Of a DNA stretch of 64,000 nt, positions 24,453-36,700 are shown one piece after another. The DNA comes from Arthrobotrys musiformis (taxonomy: Eukaryota > Ascomycota > Orbiliomycetes > Orbiliales > Orbiliaceae). Location of the stretch: NCBI GenBank assembly GCA_036971715.1, contig JAVHJL010000001.1, positions 4,030,001 to 4,094,000 of the forward strand, given 5' to 3'. The notes beneath the pieces were generated by a model that did not search any database, was not told where the DNA came from, and saw only the letters and a program-made list of their open reading frames with translations. The position numbers were made by a program, and so were the translations under genes. How positions within the stretch are numbered: the stretch's first letter is position 1; each line of letters begins with the position of its first letter.

Positions 24453-25921
24453 ATGTACAGCTGGCCCTCTCTTCCGCTGTCTGGAGACCAGAGCACCATG
24501 AGGAGAGAATCCAATGCCAGATCTCCCAAAACCCACATCTTTCCCTTTGCATATCACTCCACCCCACAATCACCAACCACATTGCCATCCTCTGGATCAA
24601 ATCTAATCGATCTATCCAAAATGTCTCTCTCCAAGATGCCCCCTGAGATAGCCTACAATATCGTCTCCAACCTCGATGACCTCGACGACCTTGTGTGCCT
24701 TATGAAAACAAGCCGGTACATGCATAGCATTGGTCACGGTAGGTTGAGGCAGAGGATCGACGAGACTCTGATGGACTTCGCTACCGAGACCAAGGGCTGG
24801 AGTCCACCCACGAAGGGGGGGCTCGAAAGCAGCTGGAAGGAAGACTCCAAATCGTTCTCGGTCTCTTTTGAGATCAAAACTAAGAGAGCTAAATATCCCC
24901 GCAAAACTTCCAATCTTGATTCGGAGCAATTCCTCGAGGCCATGGTCAAACAATTGACCAAAAAGAAGAACAACCCTAACATTATTGGAGCGGTCGAGTT
25001 GTCAAATGCCAAAAGTAGGTCACACCATATGTCTCAATATTTCAATCAGGCCTTGGGAGAATATACAGTTGTCCCAATTAAATTGAACATACTAATTTGT
25101 TTACCGGTACAACAGTTCTCACATATCCGGGAATCAGCCGTGCCTTCAAACTACTCTTCATGCACTCCTTTTTTACGCCCGCGGAGAAATTTGGAATCAC
25201 TAGTCTCACCACTGACCTCTCCCTCCATGATATCCGGAAGCATTTCGACACCAAAAAGCTCACAAAGCTCGATCTAACCTTCTCAACAACGTTCTGGGAA
25301 TACGATTATAGCAAAATCGGTGTTCCTCTCGAGAAATCAGTCTGTATTTCTCCAAAGATCGGAACCGTCAGAGAGATCAAAGTTCTCAAGAACATCATTC
25401 TCAGGTGCCCAAACCTCGAGTCTCTCTCCTTGAAACCTCAAGTCGGCCCTCTGGGTGTCACTGTGCCTCTTACGGTGCCACGACGAGTCTTCGCTCAGCT
25501 CGAAAAAGCCGTCATGGGTTTAGGTAAACTTCACACTCTCGAGATCAGCGGGTACCTCTTCCACCCGTCTTTCTTCCTGCCAGTTCCAGAGAACGTCAAA
25601 ACTCTCAAATATCATAACTGCAACAAGCTTTCCCCAGAATGGTGGTCGAAATTCTCGGAAGCAGCTCTTACGAACGTTGAAGATTTGGATATCCATATCG
25701 ACGGCACCCGACATTTGCCTGGTTTTTACCGCGAAGCCGGAGGCGGGTTCACTAGCTCCTTGAGCCAGAATTTGAATGGTTTTGTAATCGGAGATGTCAA
25801 GGTCAAGACCTTGAAACAGTTTGGCTGCAAGCTTCCGACGAATCCTTGCCTCCCCAGAGATTTGGTCGAGTGTATCGAGCGCAACAACCCAGGACTCGAC
25901 GAGAAGGAGTCTGACGAATAG
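24453..25921 (+). CDS. F-box/leucine-rich protein A (455 aa)
   Basis: Two exons: 24453-25014 and 25116-25921 (1368 nt). An F-box follows a Ser/Pro-rich leader: KMPPEIAYNIVSNLDDLDDL then VCLMKTSRYMHSIGHGRLRQ. The C-terminal half has degenerate leucine-rich segments (LTKLDLTFS, NLESLSLKPQ, LHTLEISGYLFHPSFFLPVP, NVEDLDIHIDG). It is probably an SCF substrate receptor. It is clearly paralogous to the next gene (26780-28473): the blocks LHTLEISGYLFHPSFFLPVP and LRTLELDGFLFHVSFFVPVP align. The start may instead be the ATG at 24621 (MSLSKMPPEIAY), directly before the F-box. Confidence 0.8.
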
Positions 25922-26779
25922 CTTTTTGCTAATAAGTGGGACTGCTACGGTTTACGAGATCATTACTATGGGGTCTTTTTTTCTTTATTACTACCGTGGA
26001 GACAATTTTCTGTTCGTAAAGGGTTTTTTTAATTATGAGAGGCTCGGGCGCTAGATCGCCATGCATATGCTTCGTTACATCCTAGGCGTTTTCTTTCTTT
26101 CTATTCCATTGATTTCCTGTTCTTCTTCTTCTTAGCTCTTTTTTCTTACCTTAAGAAATGTACGCTAAAACTATCACCCACAAGAGGGCGCGGGGAATAC
26201 ACTGCCTGTATTATATGGCAGAATCAATGATAACCCCCAATACGAATTAACTTATCGATATCAATATCGATTGATCCATCCCTCTTCTGTTGCATATTTC
26301 GCGTTGGATAAAGCTTGGCTCCAAGCTCCAGAAACAGCTGCTTACATTCACATTAGTACTCTCTTACATCTTTACCAGGCATCTACCTAACTCGAAGTAC
26401 CAATTCTTATAAGCTTACTTTTGGAATAACCTGTGGCCGGATATCCCCTCAAGCTTCGAGGTTTATGCTATGCCCGAACCTCAAAGCTATAACTCAAGAC
26501 CCGGTTGAGGCCCCACCTTACTAGCCAGTGAGTCAATGCTGACACGTCGGCCCAAATATCCATAGCCATGCAGGTGCACTTAAGGCGCTAAGCTGACCCG
26601 GTTCCGAACCTAACGCGCCGAATTCCAACGTCTCGCGACATGGCGGGTCAAAAAAACGTGGGTTATCGAATTACATAAATACCCGTCCGAAGTCCTTCGC
26701 GATTACAAAATCTCCACCTTATGATCAATTGGCGATTTTTTTATCGAAGGGAATTTGTTATATAATAATTTTTTAAAAA
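25922..26779. other. Intergenic region between tandem F-box paralogues
   Basis: This 858-bp stretch holds the terminator of the upstream gene and the promoter of the downstream one. It ends in an AT-rich leader (ATAATAATTTTTTAAAAA) directly before the ATG at 26780. No other gene seen. Confidence 0.5.
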
Positions 26780-28473
26780 ATGCCACCGCTATCGCATTTC
26801 CAAGTCCTCGCTCCGGAATTAGTAATCCAGATCTGTTCCTACCTGGACAACAAGGATCTTCCGAACCTGTTGCCGACGTGCAAGTACCTCCACAACGCCG
26901 TGTCGGGGTATTTACACGACGAGGCGAGTAAGACGATTTTACAGGTGCTTTCGGACGCCAGATCTGATGTTTTCAGTTTTGCGGGGATCGAGTTTAGTAG
27001 AACGAGTCCTGGGAGGGAAGAGGAAGGTGGGGGGGATGAGACCAAGATAGAACTCGGCCGTGCGGGCGGTAGCCTCATGGGATCGAAACCGGGGTTTGAT
27101 GTTTTGATTGAAGCTTTGGAAAGTCTGCTGAGGGAGGAGAGGAAGGCGGTTGCGATTTCTTTTAGGGTTGATTCTCAGAGTGAGTACCTTTTTTATTATA
27201 TAAACTATCTAAATCTGCAATTGGAGATGTATTATATCGAGGTTCATAGCTGCTTTAATACTTCTCATTTTTATATGAAATTATTCTTCTTCCCCTTCTT
27301 CTCCCAATTGATCATATATATACCTACCTAGGTAACTATAAAGAAGTAGAGTGGTGTTAATGAATAACCACAGGCCTCCGACCAGAATACGGCAACCGCA
27401 ACCTCCTCCTCTCCCTCAAAGCCTTCTCCCACACCCGTCCCGCCAGCCAATTCTCAATCAACTCCCTAACCGCCGACCTCCAACCCGACGAAGTCTCACG
27501 CATCTTCGATGTCCGCAAATTAACACGCCTAACCATATCCTTCCCCGTCAGACCCTGGAACCGAATCCCCAAATACGATTCCGGCGTGCTAGACATAGAA
27601 TCAGACGAATACCGCAACGGCACACTCTCACAACGACAAGCACTCCGCGAGAAGGCTTACGAAGAATATACATCCCCGGACGAGGGTATCCTCGACGATA
27701 TATCAGGATTGAACAAACTACTCCTCCGAGCGGGGAGCCTGGAGTATCTACAACTCAACCCCTTAAATCTACACTACAAAAAATTCAGACCGTTGGGTTC
27801 GTTACCCCCAATACTCGAGGAATTCAAACAAACCTTCAAAAATCTCCCGCGGCTACGCACCCTCGAACTCGATGGGTTTTTATTCCACGTTTCGTTCTTC
27901 GTCCCCGTGCCGGATGGTCTGGAACGGTTGTTGTTGAAGAATATACAGTATTACTCAAAGACGTGGTGGATCGAGTTTTCAAAATATAAGTTTGGGGGGT
28001 TGAGGGAGTTGTATATTGATTACGATCCGGTGTTTAGGCAGTATAGTGCGTATGAATCGGATACGGCGCTGCTACACCGCGACGGGAGTCTAAAAACCCA
28101 GGACGAGATACAAAACGGGTTTAAACTGGACTCGGTCGAGGTATCGACATTGGAAAAGTTCACATATGAGAGGACGCATAGTTCACTATTTGGCAGGCAT
28201 TTTTGTTTCCCTGCGGATTTGGTGCCGTGTATTGTGAAGAAAAACGAGAGGTTGGATCCGAAGACCAAGCGGGCGTTGGCGAATCGCCATGCGGAGGAGA
28301 CGGTGGTGAGGTGTAGGGAGAGGTTGGAGAGTGTGATGGAGAGTTGTAGGGATGCGGTTAAGGCGGAGCTCGTGGGTGAGTTTTTGGAGGGGAGGGTGGA
28401 GGATGATGGGCTTGAGAGGTGTTTGGCATCTTATGTGCGGTACGTGCTGGGGAAGCCGCGGCAGAATTCTTGA
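26780..28473 (+). CDS. F-box/leucine-rich protein B (499 aa), paralogue of A
   Basis: Two exons: 26780-27179 and 27374-28473 (1500 nt). The donor is GTGAGT and the acceptor ACCACAG. The 194-nt intron is long for this window. The F-box at the N-terminus reads VLAPELVIQICSYLDNKDL then PTCKYLHNAV. Leucine-rich segments follow (LTRLTISFPV, LEYLQLNPLNLHYK, LRTLELDGFLF, LRELYIDYDPVF). The C-terminus is longer than in paralogue A and ends in a charged helical region (RCRERLESVMESCRDAVKAE). The intron sits at the corresponding place in both paralogues, supporting tandem duplication. Codon use shifts inside the gene from C-ending to G/T-ending codons, with no sign of a break. The target is unknown. 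Confidence 0.8.
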
Positions 28474-28776
28474 TGTCGGATCTATTTCTTCCTTTGTATG
28501 AGTATATGTAAAATTATGGAGACGTCGGAGGGTCGGTTGCGCTTTATAGCATATGTACAGAGGACCCCGTTGTTACTAAACAAGTAGATACTGGTAATAT
28601 GATCACTGTGTAGTTTACCAAAAGGAATTTCGATTGACGAGACGACTTTGGATCGAAGGTTCCTAGTTAAATTTCAAGAGCATATTATATGATCCCCTTC
28701 TTCTTAAACAACCATGCATCCCTGAAGCAGACAATCTGTCTCTCTCAACGAGGCCCAACAAAGAAGGGAATGGCAT
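28474..28776. other. Convergent intergenic region
   Basis: This 303-bp gap separates the 3' ends of F-box gene B (+) and glo1 (-). AT-rich; no gene seen. Confidence 0.5.
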
Positions 28777-30309
28777 TTACCAATCCGATCGCTTCTTGAT
28801 ACGTTCGTTCTGAAGGACTTCAATCCAATACCCATCAGGGTCTTTAATGAAAGCAACGTCCTTCATCTTTCCATCCGTCAATCTCTTCTTCCAGTTAACA
28901 TCCAACCCTTCAAACCTCTCACAGGCGGCATCGAGATCGTCGACTGTGATGCAGATGTGGCCGAACTACATTCAAATTAGCATCCCTTCCACAAAACCCC
29001 CGTCAAGGGGGGGGAAAAAAAGGACAGATAAATACCCCCTGCGGCTCCGAATTCCCATCATGATACCCCGCAAAAGTACTGTCCGGATCATCAGTGCCGT
29101 AATTATACGTCAACTCCAACAACCCCTCTCTATCAGAAGTCAATGATTCGTTCTCAACCTCGCCCTCACGTTTATACCCCAAGAAGTAGAGATTGAATTT
29201 AGCTTCGTTGCTCTCGTGAGTGCGGAGTAAAGTCATGCCCATAGTCTCGGTGTAGAATTTGAGAGAGGCGATGGCGCTTTTGACTCGGATCATGGAGTGG
29301 TTCATGCGGTAGGTTGAGATGTCGGTTGGGGCTATGGATTGTTCCTTTAGGCCGATGATTTCGACCCTGGGTGGTGTTATTATTTATGAGGGTAAAGGGG
29401 TAGGGGATGGGGGTTTACCAGTATCCGTTCGGGTCCTTTGCGAATGCGATGCTATATATTATTCAGCGGTGGGGACTTGCATGGGAAATTATCGGATCTC
29501 CTTACTGTCGCATTCTTCCCTCCGAGAGCTTCTTCTTGAAGGCGACACCGGCTTCTTCGAGACGATCGCAGGCATTTTGGAGATTATCAACCGAGATGCA
29601 GCTTTTGTTTCCCTTCTGATTAGTGATGGACTTTCCTTTTACAAATAGTCGCCTCTCTTCTCCGCCCGGTGGTCCATGTAACCTACATATGACCAAACCG
29701 TATTCTTAAGTCAGCACCACGTATTCTCAATCATAAATGGGGGTTTGTGGGGTAACATATCTCTATGAGGCTCGTCATTCCCGTTATTGATGGTATACTC
29801 CGGATTCGTCTCCGTGCCGTAGTTATGGGTCAACTCGACAATACCCTCCCTGTCGGTCCAGTGATTCCCGGCGCTTTCGGCCTTGGGTGAGTCGTAGGCG
29901 AGGAAGTAGAGATCGAAGCTCCATTGCGGGTTTGCAATCCTGATTTTATCCCAATGTGAGCACTCCAATTTCCTCTCTTTCCAAATTATCCACTGGAGAC
30001 GTTTTAATACTTGTTGATAAGCTTCATGCCCAGGAGTTCATAGAATTTAACTAGTTTTGTGGAAAATTCCCTCATAAGCATGCATCGATAAGATCAAAGA
30101 CTGCGTATCGCCGTACCGCTCTCTTGCGGGTCCTTCACCCGGAGCCTATTCGATTAAACATAAGCATCTACCGCTTCAAATCACATTCATCAACTGTGAA
30201 ATATTACATAGTATGGTTAAGCCTATCTCAACATTAGCCAATTGCACATCCCCATTAGTAATATAAAACGCAAGGTGACAAACTTATATGTAGAAGTATC
30301 GGTAGCCAT
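28777..30309 (-). CDS. glo1: Glyoxalase I (lactoylglutathione lyase), two-domain, 316 aa
   Basis: Ten exons: 30309-30284, 30222-30208 (15 nt), 30145-30117, 30050-30011, 29939-29761, 29699-29687 (13 nt), 29601-29506, 29451-29419, 29366-29036 and 28965-28777. They total 951 nt, the usual fungal length. The enzyme isomerises the methylglyoxal-glutathione hemithioacetal to S-lactoylglutathione in the cytosol. Both tandem VOC domains keep four metal ligands: His of KLNHTML (12), Glu of VELTHN (72), His of GFGHI (100) and Glu of GYWVEI in domain 1; His of MNHSMI, Glu of LELTYN, His of FGHI and Glu of GYWIEV in domain 2. All introns are GT-AG except the fifth (29760-29700), which reads AT...AC (see findings). 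The first reading suggested a pseudogene, because no long open frame exists across domain 1, but exact splicing restores the conserved protein. Confidence 0.88.
29700..29760 (-). other. Probable AT-AC intron of glo1 (61 nt)
   Basis: On the minus strand the intron begins ATATGTTACC and ends CTGACTTAAGAATAC. A CTGAC branch site lies 10 nt before the end. Removing it joins NDEPHR to GFGHICIS in frame, exactly the conserved glyoxalase wording. Apart from the first base (A for G) and the last (C for G), it is a standard fungal intron (GTATGT...CTGAC...TAG). It lacks the U12 donor consensus ATATCC. Confidence 0.65.
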
Positions 30310-30803
30310 CCTGCGGAACTGATACCGAAGCGGTAGAGTACGGGTTGAAGTTGCTAGTGGAATGAAGTTGAGTCTTCGAGCGAAGATTCGGGGTATGAGC
30401 ATCGCAGTCAGTGACGTACTTGGGTAATGGTCAACGGGACCTTCTTCTTCGAATTCCCGCTGCTCTTTTATCGATAAACTGGGAATGCCAAGACCGGGAA
30501 TTAGCCTGGAAGTGGGAAGCGCGACAACGCGGGGTTGGTTTGTTGGATTTTGGGATGTCTGGGTCGTTGATCTTGCGAGTCGGTGTTTATAAATTTATAA
30601 ATGTTATAAAAATATTGTATTACATGTATTTCATTTACGGGGATAATTTAAGATATATTGATACAAATGGAGGTGGGATATACCTATTAAGTCTGGTGCT
30701 CTTTTACAATATCATCATCTTGAGAGTTCGTGATCAATTGCAACCCTGAAAGCATGCAGATGGGCTATATTTTTGCTGGTATTATATTCTGTCAAGGATA
30801 TAG
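30310..30803. other. Divergent intergenic region between glo1 and the phosphoesterase gene
   Basis: About 0.5 kb of AT-rich sequence carrying the upstream regions of glo1 (-) and the phosphoesterase (+). The first exon of the latter may lie here: ATGGAG at 30667 followed by GTGGGA would splice in phase to TATAG at 30803. Confidence 0.45.
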
Positions 30804-31598
30804 ACAAAAGTGGTACAAATCCAAGTCGTCTTAGACCTCCACCTCGAGTCCAAATTCGAATACGCCACCTTCTCACTAAACCTGGTATCCCCATACCTCG
30901 CCCTCCTAGGCGACATCGGTAACACCCGCGATGACGCACTTTTCACCTTCTTCAAACGCATGCTCAAACAATACACAATCGTCTTCTTCGTCCCCGGGAA
31001 CCACGAGCCCTACTACAGCGACTGGATCGATGCCCACATCAAACTCACCGGCTTCGAAAAACTAGCAAACCAATCCCCCGAACCCGGCGCTGGGAAATTC
31101 GTGTATTTGAATCAAACGCGATACGACCTCACACCGACTGTTACAATCCTAGGATGCGTATTATTCTCCGCCATAGAACCTAGACATGCGAAAACGATCG
31201 GTAACGGCCTTAATGATTTCTTCCATATCAAGGATTGGACGGTTGATATACATTGTCAAGCCCATCACTCGGAGGTGACGTGGCTGAAAAGCCAGATTTG
31301 TGAAATAGCTCGGGAGGAGCCCACGCGGAGCATTGCGATATTTACGCATTACTGCCCGACTTTGGATGCGTTGGAGCCGAAGTATGAGGATAGCGAGTAT
31401 ACGTCTGGGTTTATCACGGATTTGAGGATGGAAGAGTATTGGCGGGTTAGGAGTGTAAAGGTCTGGGCGTTCGGGCATACGCATTATAATTATGATATTG
31501 TGGAGGAGGGGACTGGGAAGAGGGTTGTGGCGAATCAGAGGGGGTATCCTGGTGATATGACCAATGGGTTCGATCCGGGGAAGACGATAGAGATATGA
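30804..31598 (+). CDS. Calcineurin-like metallophosphoesterase (about 264 aa, 5' end uncertain)
   Basis: The frame carries all signatures of the calcineurin-like fold in order: DLHLES (D-x-H), LLGDIGN (GD), VPGNHEP (GNH[ED]), an isolated His in IFTHYCPT and the final GHTHYN. The family hydrolyses phosphomono- or diesters using two metal ions; the substrate is unknown. No ATG precedes the first motif in this frame. The preceding TAG at 30801-30803 works as an acceptor, so a short upstream exon is likely. ATGGAG at 30667-30672 fits in phase and would give METKVVQIQVVLDLH, but its donor (GTGGGA) is only moderate. Coordinates given are for the main exon. Confidence 0.8.
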   Translation, partial: TKVVQIQVVLDLHLESKFEYATFSLNLVSPYLALLGDIGNTRDDALFTFFKRMLKQYTIVFFVPGNHEPYYSDWIDAHIKLTGFEKLANQSPEPGAGKFVYLNQTRYDLTPTVTILGCVLFSAIEPRHAKTIGNGLNDFFHIKDWTVDIHCQAHHSEVTWLKSQICEIAREEPTRSIAIFTHYCPTLDALEPKYEDSEYTSGFITDLRMEEYWRVRSVKVWAFGHTHYNYDIVEEGTGKRVVANQRGYPGDMTNGFDPGKTIEI

Positions 31599-33727
31599 CA
31601 GTTGCTGCATCGCTGGTGTCAATTCTGGGGAACAGGCCTAGATGAAGAAACCACTAGTCCGTCGAAGTGGTTGGTTCTATGGGAGTATAGTCCTGGCGCT
31701 GGGTCATAATCATGCACTTGACAGGTAATTATAATGCATCTGACAACCTAGCGACCGAGAGTCTGTAATATCAAGATTCATGGCATTAGTATCCCCATTG
31801 TTGAAAATGAGACCTTCAAATGCCATTTTGAATCACGATAGGACCATGTCCGTAAGACCGTATGCATATACGCATTAGTATGAGATAATGCAATGCCCGT
31901 TATACAAATACCGGTATATAGGTACCCACCCACCCTCGATGGTAGCTGGTCGTTTGAACGCCGAAGGATGTGTTGACTGATCAAAATCCAACACCATGGC
32001 ATAAAAAAAGGGCCACGGACCCTCGGAATCCAGGGATCCCGTCGGAAAAAAGGGTGGAGATCATGGCATGAATTGGAGCTGGGATGGGCAGATTACGAAA
32101 TGGCAGCGAGGTAGTGGAGCAATATATATCAAACCATGTAACGGTGTTCTTCCAAGTTTTGCATATACACAGTACGCAGTTATACTCGAAAGGAACTAGC
32201 CGATTGGGTGACAGGCCGTGGTTGGGGTAGCCATATTTAGCACCACACAAATTGATTCTTTTACCGATTGAAAGCGTGTGGTATGTGAGAGAGGAGGAGT
32301 GAAATGTTTTGTAGACGGCGGTGATTTATTACTGGAGAAGGTTTAGATGAAGTGGAAGTGGCAAAGAAGCTGCCGAGAAAGGTTACATGTGCGAGACACA
32401 GAAACCCGCAAATTCCAGAAAAAGGAAGCCAAGAAATCTCTGCCCGACATCGAATCGATTCGACCTCAATTGACAGCTTCACACGTCGGAGCAGAGAAAA
32501 GGGTGCTACAGAGCTTCCCTTCCCGTGTCTAGAACATGGCCTGTACCAAGAATGACGATATGGGCGAAGGTGTGTGTGTCAAGACGGCAGATTCGGCAGC
32601 AGCTGCAGCCCGAGCTTGTTTGGGTTCGTCATCCATCCATCCCAGCAGCTGCAGACAGCCCAGATCGAGACAGCAAGGCGACCAGGGGCTCTCGACATGG
32701 CAAGAACTAGTGCGCCTTGAAGTCGAGAGCTAAAAATCTTGAAATCCCGCTCAACCTCGATCAGAATTTTATATCAGACATTTTTTTTGTTTTATTTTGT
32801 TTTATTTCTCCCGACATTCGTTCGTTCGGTATTCATTCGCTGCCCCTATCCAATATACCACATATACACATACACACGTATGCATATATATGCGCATACA
32901 CATATCCTTCGGTATATATAGTCATAGAATGCTGGCCCCTGCCGATTTATAATTAAAAGTCAAATACCGTATATTATACTACCTATACTGCTCGGCCAAT
33001 ATATACACGACGCTCGTTTGGAATACGAAGCTGCAGCTGGTGGACATTCGGCCAGGCACCGGCACAGTTATAATTAGGGGCTACCATACTCACATTCATA
33101 CATCACACCATAGACCTATCAGGTATATATAAGTATACGGCGTCTGTCGGCTTAAGCTGCAAAGGGAGCTAAATATCCGAGCTGGCTCGACCTTCGAAAA
33201 CCCGACCGACTTCAATTTGAGTACTACTGATAGGTGGGATAATTCCTTTTTTTGGCAATTGCATTTCCTCTCTCCCTTAATTAGAACTTCTCCATGCACC
33301 GTATATTGCTCCTTCTCTGACAAATTACCCGGCTTTTCTTGGGCGTACTCGATGCAGGCTCTCTCAAGCAATCAATCATCCCTTTTGAACAAGATCACAT
33401 CATATCATATCACACTGTATCATTTAGCATCAACATCGACCTTACCAGCTCCAATTGTCCTTCGATAACGATAACAGGACGTTCCGAACCGCGACTCTCT
33501 TTCATATTCATCCTTTCGACATTTGCTGCGAGTGTGCTGCATCTTTGGCCTGTGCATTCATTGTTCCTGCAGCGTTCGAACGTTTTCCCCCGGCGCCGAA
33601 CGACTCAATGGTTCTCCTGTGGTAGAACATCCACCCCAACACATTTTGACATACCACCTTCCCTCGTGGCGCACGAGCACGAGAGCAGTTATATAGGCGC
33701 TCTCACGTTTTTCTTGCCTTCAAAAGC
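31599..33727. other. Intergenic region and leader of the DUF221 gene
   Basis: About 2.1 kb with only short open frames. The region 32800-33450 is rich in TATA-like and CA/TA dinucleotide stretches. The last 400 bp are C/T-rich, typical of a fungal 5' leader. No RNA gene or repeat family recognised. Confidence 0.5.
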
Positions 33728-36700
33728 ATGGCGACGACCTGCCCGTGGTCGTCGTCCGGATCGCTGTACAAGCGACAGGACGAAGATGCCGGAAAGAAGC
33801 TCCTGGGCTTTTTGCGCAATAGTTTCCAGTACGTAATTCCTGCCTATCTCTAACATTCGAGAACAAAGAGCTCGAACAAGCTAACAGTTCCAAACTACGA
33901 ATGCAGACGTTCTTTCGACAACCACTCCTTCTTTACTTCCTTAGGAAGCTCTATCGGTATATCTCTCGGTATCTTCCTCCTCTTCTGTCTCTTACGACCC
34001 CACAATGCGACGGTATACGCCCCTCGCCTCAAATACTCCGACGAAAAGAATGCTCCCCCTCCAATCGAAAAGGGCTATCTGGCATGGCTGAAGCCTGTTT
34101 TCAACTACAAAGAAGATGATTTGGTCGACAAGATCGGCCTGGACGCCATTGTGTTCTTGCGTTTTCTTAGAATGCTACGCAACCTTTTCGCCGTCCTGTC
34201 TGTTCTGGCTGTCATCATGATTGGTGTCAACGCCGGCTGTTCCGCGAAAAACAAGCATATCCTCGGTGGAACCACGGATTTCTTCATCTTCATGTCGCCT
34301 CAGATCGTTTACGGCGAATGTCTCTACGCTCACATCCTCATGTCCTGGGTATTTCCCCTAGTTATATGCGGTTTTATCTGGCACTCCTACCGAAAGCTTG
34401 CGCAATTGAAGTTGGGATACTTTGAAAGCGAGGAATATAAGTCGAGTTTGTACGCGAAGACGCTGATGGTGACGGACGTGCCGAATCAATACATGTCGAA
34501 TGATGGACTTGCGGATATCGTTAGGAAGATTCAAGTTGATCCGAACATTAAAGACGACATGAAGGCCAGGATTGCGAGGGATATGAAGGAGTTACCCAAA
34601 TTGGTTCGCGAACACGAGATGACGGTCCGAAGACTCGAGAGCGTATTGGCCAAGTATTTGAAAAATCCGGACCGACTGCCACCGAATCGACCGACAATGA
34701 AGCCGTTCAAGGACGATCAAAAAACGAAAGGAAGCGAAAAGATAGATGCGATTGAGTATCTTGACGAAAGGCTGAAGATGCTGGAGACAAGGATCAAGGA
34801 GGTCAGAGCGAGTATCGACTTGAAGAAGCCGCTGCCGTACGGATTTGTGAGCTTTTCGACAATGCAGAATGCGCACACGGTAGCATACGCCGCGAGGTCG
34901 AAGAGGCCGGAAGGGACAAGAATCAAATTAGCACCCAGACCCACCGATTTGCTTTGGCACAACCTTGCGTACGAATTCCCATTCCCATATAAAACATATC
35001 TAAAATAACACAAAGCTAATGAAAATTTGCACTACAGTAAGACCAAGGGCGAACGTCGCTGGAGCAGAACCTGGGGTTGGATGCTTTACTGCTTCTTCAC
35101 CGTCGCATGGATCGTCCCGAACGCCTTCATTGCCACATTCTTGCCAAACATCAGTCTTATTGGAGCACTATGGCCGGCATTTCAAAGGTCCTTTATCGAG
35201 TACAACAGCTTCTGGGTCTTCGTCCAAGGTTTTATCGCCCCGCTGCTAACCTCGCTCATTTTCCTGGTCCTCCCCATCATCATGCGCAGGATTTCGGCCC
35301 GGCAGGGCGACTTCACCAAAACCGCGCGAGAACGTCACACGACCACAAAGCTCTTCTCCTTCTTTCTCTTTAACAACATGATAGTCTTCTCAATATTCGG
35401 CACGGTCTGGAGCTTCGTCGTCACCGTCATCGGCGACACAGACGGCACGAACAACGGAGTCAAAAAGAATGCATGGCAAGCAATAAAGGACTTCCGCTTT
35501 GCTACACAAACCATCGCCTCAGTCTTCCAGGTCTCCCGCTTCTGGATCATGTACCTCCTGCAGCGCAACCTCGGTGCGGTCTTGGATCTCATCCAATTCG
35601 TAACCCTCTTCATGCGGTGGTACTCTCGTAAATTCCAGTCTCCGACGCCCAGGGAAATGATCGAATGGACCGCCCCCCAGCCCATGGACTTTGCCAGCTA
35701 CTACAACTACTTCCTCTTCTACGCCACCATAGCATTCACCTTCGCACCGATCCAACCGCTTGTCATCCCCATCGCATGTCTGTACTTCTCCATCGACAGC
35801 TTCTTCAGAAAGTACGCATTCATGTACATGTTTGTGACCAAAACCGAGTCGGGGGGTATGTTCTGGCGGGTCCTCATAAATCGCGTATTATTCGCCTCAA
35901 GCCTCGGGAATATAGTAACAGCAGGCGTGGTCTGGATCAACTTCAACGGAAGAACGGCAGTATGGGCACTATTCCCCATCCTAATCTTCATCGGCTTCAA
36001 AATCTACTGCATGAGAGTCTTCGACAACAAACTAGACTTCTACACCAAAGTCGTCGACGCAGAGAACTCCACCACTCCTAACAATGGAGAAATCTCAGAA
36101 GCAGGCCAGAAGAAACACCGCGAGGACCGTCTATCGGACCGCTACGGCCACCCAGCACTAACCCGAAAGCTCCTCACCCCCCTCGTCCACGAAAAAGCCA
36201 AACACGTCCTCGCCCGCGTCTACTCGATCCGTAATAACGAAGAAGACCTCTACTCCGCCGTCAACGGCTCCTTCCCGTTCTCGCAGAACACCGCAGGCGG
36301 AACAAGCATGAACATGCAACAGATGCAATCCGACAAACCGGGTCTTCAGGCCCCACCCACGGGACTGGAACACTACGGCTTCGTCCAGGAGCACCAGCTC
36401 GATTACAACAACCTAGCAGGCAGACAACGTCAAGAATTCAACTACATCTTCGACTCCGCCGCCGCCAACGCTGGAGGGGTCCAAAGCCGCGGCGGCAGCC
36501 CCTCGTTACGACCCATAACCCCAGGCGCAATAAGCGCACTCGACTCCTCGCGGCCGGGAACACCAGGCTACGCAAACCGTAGCATGCAATACAACCTCGG
36601 CAGCCCATCACTAGCCCCGCTGCAACTAACCTTCCCAACCACACGATCCATCTCCCCGCTCGCACAAGACCAAACCACCTACCAAACAAGACTACCAGAG

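Noticed and set aside
29000..30309. Glyoxalase I as a pseudogene
   Set aside because: Fragmented frames suggested decay, but ten exons with one non-canonical intron restore 316 conserved residues and both sets of metal ligands.
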